Source: an uncultured Atopobiaceae bacterium
GTDB taxonomy: Bacteria; Actinomycetota; Coriobacteriia; Coriobacteriales; Atopobiaceae
DNA: 11,225 nt
Direction: 5' to 3'
Assembly (NCBI GenBank): GCA_905233865.1
Contig: CAJOGH010000015.1
Span: 1 to 11,225 of the forward strand
The translations under genes and the position numbers were made by a program. Under the pieces are notes generated by a model, which was given only the letters and a program-made list of their open reading frames with translations, made no database searches and was not told the DNA's origin. This document shows, piece by piece, positions 6,801 through 11,225 of this stretch. Numbering within the stretch: position 1 is the stretch's first letter; each line of letters starts with the position of its first letter.

Positions 6801-6822
6801 AAAATGCGCACGCTCTTGTCGG
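6794..6822 (+). repeat. Intergenic repeat, copy 2
   Basis: AAGCGGT at 6794-6800, then AAA, then the 19-mer ATGCGCACGCTCTTGTCGG at 6804-6822, identical to 5487-5505. It overlaps the right arm of the inverted repeat ending at 6800. Confidence 0.7.
6800..6805 (+). promoter_or_regulatory. Possible -10 element (TAAAAT)
   Basis: TAAAAT at 6800-6805 with a poor TTGGGG at 6778-6783 upstream (16-base spacer). A transcript from here would cross the palindromic leader before the SEC-C gene. Weak evidence. Confidence 0.25.
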
Positions 6823-6844
6823 CCTGACGGGCACACAAAACTCG

Positions 6845-6903
6845 ACACGTGTTCGTATATACGAGCTCCCTGTCGTATTTTGAGCGGTTTTGAGCCTGTC
6901 TCA
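6845..6903. promoter_or_regulatory. Cluster of palindromes and phased direct repeats upstream of the SEC-C gene
   Basis: ACACGTGT at 6845-6852 is an 8-base palindrome. It abuts TCGTATATACGA at 6853-6864, a perfect 12-base palindrome. TCGTAT recurs 20 bases on at 6873-6878. TTTTGAGC occurs at 6878-6885 and again at 6888-6895, exactly 10 bases apart. This density of symmetric and helically phased motifs suggests one or more regulator-binding sites. The regulator is not identified. Confidence 0.5.
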
Positions 6904-6930
6904 GCGCGAGGGAGCGTGGCCATGGCTCGG

Positions 6931-6936
6931 TAGAAT
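6931..6936 (+). promoter_or_regulatory. Possible -10 element (TAGAAT) for the SEC-C gene
   Basis: TAGAAT lies 24 bases before the start codon and just downstream of the palindrome cluster. No good -35 is visible, as expected if the promoter needs an activator, but this is inference. Confidence 0.35.
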
Positions 6937-6960
6937 GGGAGCCAAGAGAAGGAGGAACAC

Positions 6961-7869
6961 ATGCTCTTGTATACCGCGCACGCCGCCGAGCCTCTGCCCG
7001 ACCTTGGGTCGGTGGCGGAGTCGACGGGGCTCGAGCGGCGCCTGGGCTACCGCCCCCTCTTCTGCACGTTGCTCAATCCCGACTCGCTTGCTGACTCCTG
7101 GTTTCGCGCCTATGCCGCCTCGCCGTCCTACGTCCAGGTGATTGACGTCTATGAGGTGGACGACAAGAGCGCACAGCCCATGGACGTCGTCACATGGTGC
7201 GACGAGTGCCTGGGAAGCGGCGAGCCGGATGATGACGCACTGACGCGTGCGCTGGCGCCGGAGGGCTCGGACTTCACCGACTATCTCCTGGACCCCGACG
7301 CCGCACCGCTGCGCTCGTGGCGCTTTGACGTGCTCGACATCCTCAACGGCCGCCTTGACGATCTTGCCCTTGGGAGCGCGGAGCGCGCTGCCCTACAGCA
7401 TTCCATGGAGAGCGTCCGTGCCCTCCCGAGCAGGGAGGACGTACGTCTCGGCTCGTCGCTTGGTGGCAACCTAGACCAGATCCCCCTCGAGATGTGGTAC
7501 CGCTTCATGCTGACGGTGTCCCTGATGCCCCTCGTGTGGTCGCAGGTCACGGGTACCCGTGTCTCACCTTGGCTCTTATCGCTCGTACCTGACGCACTTG
7601 GGACGACGCCTGGCTTCCAAGAGGCGCAGGCATACGTGAGCGTCTGGGACCAGTCCATAGGGGAGCGCGAGGCCTTTGGCCACGAACGGTTTGCCGCCAT
7701 GCGCGCCTGCTTCTTGCGGGGCCTTGACCAAATGGCCGGCCAGCTTGTGCAGGACCGCGCGCGTGCGGAGGGCGTGGGCCGCAATGACGAGTGCTTTTGT
7801 GGCAGCGGTCGCAAGTTCAAGAAGTGCTGCGCGCGCAAGGGACTCGACTCACTCGCATGCCTTGTGTGA
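6961..7869 (+). CDS. Hypothetical protein with C-terminal SEC-C zinc motif
   Basis: This is a 302-residue protein of unknown function. The only recognisable part is the end, where GRNDECFCGSGRKFKKCC at residues 273-290 is an SEC-C motif (C-x-C...CC) like that at the tail of SecA, which binds zinc and in SecA mediates contacts with SecB or ribosomes. The first ~270 residues are acidic and mostly helical-looking, with no motif, signal peptide or membrane segment I can place. It is not SecA: no ATPase motifs are present and it is far too short. The ATG start at 6961 is well supported by AAGGAGGA 5 bases upstream. The long patterned leader upstream suggests it is regulated separately. Many stand-alone SEC-C proteins are uncharacterised, and a nucleic-acid or protein-binding role is only a guess. 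Confidence 0.85.
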   Translation: MLLYTAHAAEPLPDLGSVAESTGLERRLGYRPLFCTLLNPDSLADSWFRAYAASPSYVQVIDVYEVDDKSAQPMDVVTWCDECLGSGEPDDDALTRALAPEGSDFTDYLLDPDAAPLRSWRFDVLDILNGRLDDLALGSAERAALQHSMESVRALPSREDVRLGSSLGGNLDQIPLEMWYRFMLTVSLMPLVWSQVTGTRVSPWLLSLVPDALGTTPGFQEAQAYVSVWDQSIGEREAFGHERFAAMRACFLRGLDQMAGQLVQDRARAEGVGRNDECFCGSGRKFKKCCARKGLDSLACLV

Positions 7870-7925
7870 GACAATCTTGCCAGCTGTGAGCGCTGCGTGT
7901 CGTGCGGCCGAGCGAAGGGATCCTC

Positions 7926-9413
7926 ATGAACGTCATGAACCTCGGGACCAAACGTGCCGTCACTGCGGGCCTTGTGCTCGCGCTTGGCGTGCTTGCGCCA
8001 GTTGGTGTCGCATCCGCTGACCAGGAGGCGCCCGACGAGCCTATCGTTGCGCCGCAGTCCGCGAGCCACGTCTATGTGAACACGGCCGGTGCTGGCGAGC
8101 CCGACACCTATACCACCGTCCAGGAAGCGCTTCAGAACGTGAGCGATGACGGCATCATCGAGCTTGCCTCTGACGTGACGATGGACCAGGGCCTGTACGT
8201 CGAGAAGGACGTCTCGCTCAACCTTGCCGGTCACTCGCTCGTGGGCCCGACGAACGCCGCCTACTCGCATGCCGCGATTCAGGTCAGCGAAGGCCACTCG
8301 CTCACCATCGACGGAGGTGGCACGGTCACGGGCAGGCACGAGCACGCGATCATCGCGATTGGGTCGGTCACGCTGGGTGACTGCACGATCAACCGAGATT
8401 GCGAGGGCTCCTATCCTGCGATCATGGTCACGGGGAGCGCTGGCGCGGCCGTCATTGATGGCGCGACCATCGTGAACACGAACGGCCCTGCCGTGAAGCT
8501 CATAACGGACGGCTGTACGCTCGGGGTGCTTGACGGATACCTTGAGGGCTCTTCCGAGTACGGTGACGTGATCGCGCCCGAGGGTGCGAGTGTCTCCGTG
8601 AGCGGCGGCATCTTTAGTCAGCCGGTCAAGGGTGCCTGGTGTACGGAGGGCTACCTGCCGCGCATGGTGACCTATGACGTCGCGGACGACGGCTATACCG
8701 TTGGCGCGGCAACGGCCCGCCCGACCGCGGTCAACCGCACCTTCACGGGTGCCGAGCAGTTTGGCGCGGACGCCAGCGAGGGCTATACCCTGAGCGCGGG
8801 CGCGCGGGATGCCGGCACGCACGTGAGCTATGCCTCGCCAGCGGACGGCTATGCCTGGGAGGAATCCCTTGATGGCGAGTCGGATGCTCTTGTCGCCCAG
8901 CTCGAGGGAGGCGATAGCGAGTCGAGGAAGAACACGGCTCCGGTTGAGCTCACCTGGACCATGTCGCCGGCAAGCATGGGTGACGTTGTCTTTGCGGCCA
9001 TTCCCGACCAGACCTATACCGGCTCGGTCATTGAGCCCGCGGTCACGGCGACGCTGGACGGCAACGCCCTGACGGCTGGCACCGACTACGAGCTGACCTA
9101 CGCCGACAACGTCGAGCTGGGCACGGCCACGGTCACTGTGAAGGGCAAGGGCAACCTCGAGGGGTCGACCGAGCTGACGTTCAAGATCGTCGCGGCGCCG
9201 GCAGAGACGCCGACGGACGCCTCGACTGATGCGACGGGCACGACGGGTACGGCCGCCTCCTCTGGCACGTCATCCACGACAGCCGCCACCTCCTCTGCGG
9301 CCGACAAGAGCCAACTGCCGCAGACCGGCGATGCTGGCGCGGTTGCGGCGCTCTCGCAGCTTGCCATCGCCGGCCTTGGTGCGGTGTTTGCAGGTCGAAA
9401 GATGAGGAGGTAG
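7926..9413 (+). CDS. LPXTG-anchored surface protein with beta-helix and Ig-like domains
   Basis: This 495-residue secreted protein is probably attached to peptidoglycan by a class A/E-type sortase. The signal peptide is at 1-31, with positive residues, a hydrophobic run AVTAGLVLALGVLAPVG and an ASA cleavage site. Residues ~45-260 show repeated short beta strands and Gly/Asp turns (TTVQEALQNVSDDGIIELAS, LTIDGGGTVTG, VSVSGGIFSQ) typical of right-handed parallel beta-helix (pectate-lyase-like) folds. Residues ~355-425 form an Ig-like repeat (DYELTYADNVELGTATVTVKG). A Ser/Thr/Ala-rich stalk follows, then LPQTG at 464-468, a hydrophobic helix and the tail GRKMRR. I chose the ATG at 7926 for AAGGGA just upstream and an immediate signal peptide. 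An adhesin or glycan-binding role is plausible; no catalytic residues can be assigned. The gap after the SEC-C gene is 56 bases. Confidence 0.93.
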   Translation: MNVMNLGTKRAVTAGLVLALGVLAPVGVASADQEAPDEPIVAPQSASHVYVNTAGAGEPDTYTTVQEALQNVSDDGIIELASDVTMDQGLYVEKDVSLNLAGHSLVGPTNAAYSHAAIQVSEGHSLTIDGGGTVTGRHEHAIIAIGSVTLGDCTINRDCEGSYPAIMVTGSAGAAVIDGATIVNTNGPAVKLITDGCTLGVLDGYLEGSSEYGDVIAPEGASVSVSGGIFSQPVKGAWCTEGYLPRMVTYDVADDGYTVGAATARPTAVNRTFTGAEQFGADASEGYTLSAGARDAGTHVSYASPADGYAWEESLDGESDALVAQLEGGDSESRKNTAPVELTWTMSPASMGDVVFAAIPDQTYTGSVIEPAVTATLDGNALTAGTDYELTYADNVELGTATVTVKGKGNLEGSTELTFKIVAAPAETPTDASTDATGTTGTAASSGTSSTTAATSSAADKSQLPQTGDAGAVAALSQLAIAGLGAVFAGRKMRR

Positions 9414-9464
9414 GAGCCTGGCGGAAGCTGGACCCTGGAACGGTGGCCGCTGCTGGGTCTCTCT

Positions 9465-9492
9465 GTGTCAGAACTGGTTTACTGGGTATAAT
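9465..9492 (+). promoter_or_regulatory. Sigma-70-type promoter of the toxin-antitoxin operon
   Basis: The -35-like GTGTCA at 9465-9470 (4 of 6 to TTGACA) lies 16 bases before a consensus -10, TATAAT, at 9487-9492. The start codon is 40 bases downstream of the -10. Confidence 0.7.
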
Positions 9493-9508
9493 GTAGGAAA
9501 TACCCTAC
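9484..9508. promoter_or_regulatory. Operator-like overlapping inverted repeats on the toxin-antitoxin promoter
   Basis: GGGTAT at 9484-9489 pairs with ATACCC at 9500-9505, and GTAGG at 9493-9497 pairs with CCTAC at 9504-9508. The repeats cover the -10 box and the transcription start. AbrB/MazE-type antitoxins usually repress their own operon at such sites, so autoregulation is likely. Confidence 0.6.
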
Positions 9509-9532
9509 TCACCCTGCTTTAGGGAGGTTATT

Positions 9533-9799
9533 ATGCCTGCGACAGTTTTTGCTGACAATGCAAAGGTAATGAGCAAGGGCCAGGTAACGATTCCAAAAGA
9601 TGTCCGAGCGGTGCTTGGCGTCGGAACGGGAGACAAGGTGACTTTCATAGTGGAGGGAGACAACGTGCGTGTCGTCAACGCTGCTTCCTATGCCATGAAA
9701 GTTCTTCAGGCTCAAATGGCTGGCGAAGCCCAGTCCTCTGGCATTACTAACGAGAACGATGTCGCAGAGCTCATCTCGGACATGCGCTCTGAGGCCTAG
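9533..9799 (+). CDS. AbrB/MazE-family antitoxin (VapB-like)
   Basis: This 88-residue antitoxin is expected to bind its own promoter and to block the PIN toxin encoded next. Residues 11-48 form the swapped-hairpin AbrB DNA-binding fold, KVMSKGQVTIPKDVRAVLGV then GTGDKVTFIVEGDNVRVV, which matches the family pattern closely. The acidic C-terminal tail (ENDVAELISDMRSEA) would be the toxin-binding part. The start codon follows a strong AGGGAGG ribosome site 6 bases away. The stop is one base before the toxin start. The toxin-antitoxin stretch is richer in A and T than the flanking genes (for example CCAAAAGATG and TTCATAG), which suggests it was acquired horizontally. Confidence 0.93.
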   Translation: MPATVFADNAKVMSKGQVTIPKDVRAVLGVGTGDKVTFIVEGDNVRVVNAASYAMKVLQAQMAGEAQSSGITNENDVAELISDMRSEA

Positions 9800-9800
9800 C

Positions 9801-10202
9801 ATGCGGGTCTTCATTGACACCAACATATTAATTTCTGCCGCACTGTTTCCTGGCGGGACTGCTGCTGTGGCATACGAGAAAGCTGTGCTGTCGCCAAATT
9901 CGCCCATTGTGAGCGACTATGTTATAGAAGAGATGAGGCGTGTCTTTGCTCGCAAATTCCCAGGCAAGCTCATGGCTCTTGATTCGTTTCTTGCCGCTCT
10001 TTCCTCCTGCGTCGAGATCGTTGCGACACCAGATCTTGAGGTGAGCTATGAGTCGATCGTTCGGGACCCCAACGACAGACCTATCCTTAGGGCTGCCCTT
10101 GCGTCGCGAGCCGATGTGATCTTGACAGGCGATAAAGACCTGCTTGAGTCTGGGATCGCTTCTCCCAAGATGCTTTCCGCAGGTGAGTTCATTGCGCTCT
10201 GA
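9801..10202 (+). CDS. PIN-domain toxin (putative ribonuclease of a toxin-antitoxin pair)
   Basis: This 133-residue PIN-family RNase probably cleaves RNA when freed from the antitoxin. The acidic active-site pattern is intact: Asp6 in FIDTN, Glu43/Glu44 in VIEEMRR, Asp89/Asp92 in RDPNDRPIL, and Asp111/Asp113 in TGDKDLL. This arrangement (VxDTNxxxSA start, DPxDxP, TGDKDLL) fits the 'putative toxin-antitoxin system toxin component, PIN family' group rather than classic short VapC. The start ATG at 9801 comes one base after the antitoxin stop, consistent with coupled translation. An earlier in-frame start at 9759 would overlap the antitoxin and delay the motif. Codon use is less GC-biased than in the neighbouring genes (for example AACATATTAATT). 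It converges with the GNAT gene, 64 bases apart. Confidence 0.93.
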   Translation: MRVFIDTNILISAALFPGGTAAVAYEKAVLSPNSPIVSDYVIEEMRRVFARKFPGKLMALDSFLAALSSCVEIVATPDLEVSYESIVRDPNDRPILRAALASRADVILTGDKDLLESGIASPKMLSAGEFIAL

Positions 10203-10266
10203 TCGTTGAGTTGAAGTCCAACCTATCTGAAGTTCCTCGTAGCCGAGCTGTTTTGCAAGAGTGCCT

Positions 10267-10794
10267 TTACAACACGAGCTCGTACATCTCGAGTTCGACG
10301 GTGCCCGTGTCCTCGTAGAAGGCCTCGCTGTTGCCTACGTACGCGAAGCCCTCGGCAGTGTAGATGCGGCTTGCCGCGAGGTTGCCCAGCATGACGTCCA
10401 GGTGGACGGCGCGCTTGCTCCAGGCGCGTGACAGGCGTATGGCCTCGCGGACGAGCTCCGCACCTATTCCCTTGCCCCTCAGGCTGGGATGAACCGCAAC
10501 CAGATGGACGGTCGAGACCTCGTTCCCGCGCAGCCCGCTGGGCCAGGGCACGTTGGCGTACTCGTCGTCATCGCGCTGCCGCACTATCATGGTCGCCACA
10601 ATGCGGCCGTCAAGGATGCCAACGTAGAACGAGCACTGGGCGATGGCTTCCATGACGTCGTCCTTGGAGGGATAGACGCCAAGCGTCCATTGTGGCGAGT
10701 AGCGGTCATGGGACATCTGACGACAGACCTCGACGAGTGTCATCCAGATCTCGTCGAGGTCTTCTGTGGAGGCAAGTCGGATGGTGTCAAGCAT
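10267..10794 (-). CDS. GNAT-family N-acetyltransferase
   Basis: This 175-residue acyl-CoA-dependent acetyltransferase has an unknown substrate. The acetyl-CoA binding motif A is at residues 96-115, VHLVAVHPSLRGKGIGAELV, with the R-G-x-G-x-G/A signature (RGKGIG). Motif B follows (AVHLDVMLGNLAASRIYTAEGF), with the Asn and Tyr typical of the family. I chose the ATG at 10794 because it starts the fold directly (LDTIRLASTEDLDEIW) and has GAGGT 9 bases upstream. That ribosome site overlaps the stop codon of the RiPP-precursor gene, whose end is only 7 bases away. An upstream start at 10938 would add a low-complexity Ala/Arg stretch overlapping that gene and is rejected. Tight coupling to the precursor hints at a role in its modification or in immunity, but general GNAT proteins are common, so this is only a hypothesis. 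Confidence 0.9.
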   Translation of the reverse strand: MLDTIRLASTEDLDEIWMTLVEVCRQMSHDRYSPQWTLGVYPSKDDVMEAIAQCSFYVGILDGRIVATMIVRQRDDDEYANVPWPSGLRGNEVSTVHLVAVHPSLRGKGIGAELVREAIRLSRAWSKRAVHLDVMLGNLAASRIYTAEGFAYVGNSEAFYEDTGTVELEMYELVL

Positions 10795-10801
10795 GCGGTG
10801 G

Positions 10802-11008
10802 CTACCTCGTGCGTCCGTAGCAGCCGCCGTCTGCCGAGCACCAGTAGGGGGAGTTGCACGTGCTCCAAACGCCGCCGGCGGCAACGCCGTTAAGCTCCTC
10901 GTCTGTGAGCTCGTAGCCCTCGCTCTTTGCAAGCTCAAGGATCTGCTCGGGGGTCTTGCACGCGCGAGCCTTCTGCTGTTGCTCGGGAGTCAGGTCGTTG
11001 AAGTCCAT
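10802..11008 (-). CDS. Nif11-type RiPP precursor peptide with double-glycine leader
   Basis: This is a 68-residue precursor of a ribosomally made, modified peptide. The leader, residues 1-46, matches the short Nif11-like class: DLTPEQQQKARACKTPEQIL then ELAKSEGYELTDEELNGV, ending AAGG, the site where a peptidase-containing ABC transporter usually cuts. The 22-residue core (47-68) is rich in aromatic, Ser/Thr and Gly residues and holds three cysteines at 51, 57 and 63, a regular C-x5-C-x5-C pattern. Thioether, disulfide or other cross-links are possible. No maturase, radical-SAM enzyme, lanthionine synthetase or transporter lies in the window. I chose the ATG at 11008 for the GAAAGGAAA just upstream; an in-frame start 33 bases earlier lacks one. 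The family assignment is by eye and the modification class is unknown. Confidence 0.85.
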   Translation of the reverse strand: MDFNDLTPEQQQKARACKTPEQILELAKSEGYELTDEELNGVAAGGVWSTCNSPYWCSADGGCYGRTR

Positions 11009-11056
11009 GGCACTTTCCTTTCGCCTGGCGTGCAGGCGCACGTAGTCGTATACCTA

Positions 11057-11085
11057 CTTATACGCATCAGTGCGCGATTTGTCTA
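11057..11085 (-). promoter_or_regulatory. Sigma-70-type promoter of the RiPP precursor/GNAT unit
   Basis: On the minus strand, TAGACA (11085-11080) is followed after exactly 17 bases by TATAAG (11062-11057). Each differs from consensus at one or two positions. This gives a leader of roughly 40 bases before the precursor start. Confidence 0.65.
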
Positions 11086-11110
11086 TGGCCTAACGGGAGA
11101 CGGTAGGCCA
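11086..11110. repeat. Inverted repeat next to the -35 of the RiPP promoter
   Basis: TGGCCTA at 11086-11092 and TAGGCCA at 11104-11110 form a perfect 7-base inverted repeat with an 11-base spacer. It directly abuts the minus-strand -35 box, where an activator or repressor could bind. A second perfect pair, GACCGC/GCGGTC, lies at 11130-11148. Confidence 0.5.
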
Positions 11111-11129
11111 GGGGCCGTCGCCGTTCCTC

Positions 11130-11148
11130 GACCGCTCGTCGTGCGGTC
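11130..11148. repeat. Small inverted repeat in the divergent intergenic region
   Basis: GACCGC at 11130-11135 and GCGGTC at 11143-11148 with a 7-base spacer. It lies between the two divergent transcription units. Its function is unknown. Confidence 0.4.
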
Positions 11149-11203
11149 TCGTTTGGGCGCTACGATAGGGGCATGCCCGGCCTGCGATGGACAGGAGCAG
11201 AAG

Positions 11204-11225
11204 ATGGCGATGCACAGCAACTGGA
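11204..11225 (+). CDS. Start of a gene running off the right edge
   Basis: ATG at 11204 follows AGGAG at 11193-11197 with 6 bases between, and a TACGAT -10-like hexamer lies at 11161-11166. Only seven codons (MAMHSNW) are visible, so nothing can be said about the product. An in-frame ATG two codons later (11210) is the alternative start. Confidence 0.45.

Noticed and set aside
7281..8822. 513-codon minus-strand open frame spanning the SEC-C and surface-protein genes
   Set aside because: Runs antisense across two genes with strong starts and motifs; no recognisable domain.
9431..9460. Hairpin GACCC...GGGTC after the surface-protein gene as a terminator
   Set aside because: Only about five pairs with a long loop and no convincing T-run; could easily be chance in GC-rich DNA.
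10203..10266. Bidirectional terminator between the convergent toxin and GNAT genes
   Set aside because: Only a 4-base stem (GTTG/CAAC) is visible and no T-tract on either strand.
1..11225. CRISPR arrays, tRNA/rRNA genes, insertion sequences, recombinase genes
   Set aside because: No spaced direct-repeat array, cloverleaf, transposase or integrase motif was seen on either strand.

Overview
The window looks like a chromosomal stretch of a high-GC Gram-positive gut or oral actinobacterium, probably of the Coriobacteriia (Olsenella/Atopobium/Collinsella type). I infer this from the GC-rich third codon positions, the LPXTG-type surface protein, the clostridial/gut-style NRPS with a reductase, and a short Nif11-type RiPP leader. 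No taxonomic marker is present, so this is only a style-based guess.

Layout. (1) 1-3476, plus strand: the end of a non-ribosomal peptide synthetase, with a condensation-domain tail, adenylation domain, carrier domain and terminal thioester reductase. The first ~235 bases are in the wrong orientation. They encode a perfectly good piece of the same condensation domain, but on the minus strand, between 35-base inverted repeats at 1-35 and 234-268. Flipping this piece back restores a continuous condensation domain in frame. It is therefore either an intragenic invertible segment or a fold-back artefact. (2) 3575-5448: a two-gene unit of a STAS anti-sigma-factor antagonist and a membrane-anchored SpoIIE/RsbU-type PP2C phosphatase, with no RsbW-type kinase beside it. 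(3) 5561-6748: a GT1 (MGT/UGT-type) glycosyltransferase. (4) 6961-7869: a protein of unknown function ending in an SEC-C zinc motif, preceded by a leader region full of palindromes. (5) 7926-9413: a secreted beta-helix adhesin-like protein with an LPQTG sortase signal. (6) 9533-10202: an AbrB-type antitoxin/PIN toxin operon, visibly AT-richer than its neighbours, with a promoter carrying inverted repeats. (7) 10267-11008, minus strand: a short Nif11/GG-leader RiPP precursor with a C-x5-C-x5-C core, followed 7 nt later by a GNAT acetyltransferase. (8) From 11204, plus strand: the first codons of a gene that runs off the window.

How the genes may work together. The NRPS ends in a reductase, so its product should leave as an aldehyde or alcohol. 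The glycosyltransferase two genes downstream might act on that product or on a lipid. The STAS/PP2C pair is a signalling module that could control any of these genes. Both links rest on proximity only. The possible invertible switch in the NRPS and the RiPP-precursor/GNAT pair are the two items most worth following up.
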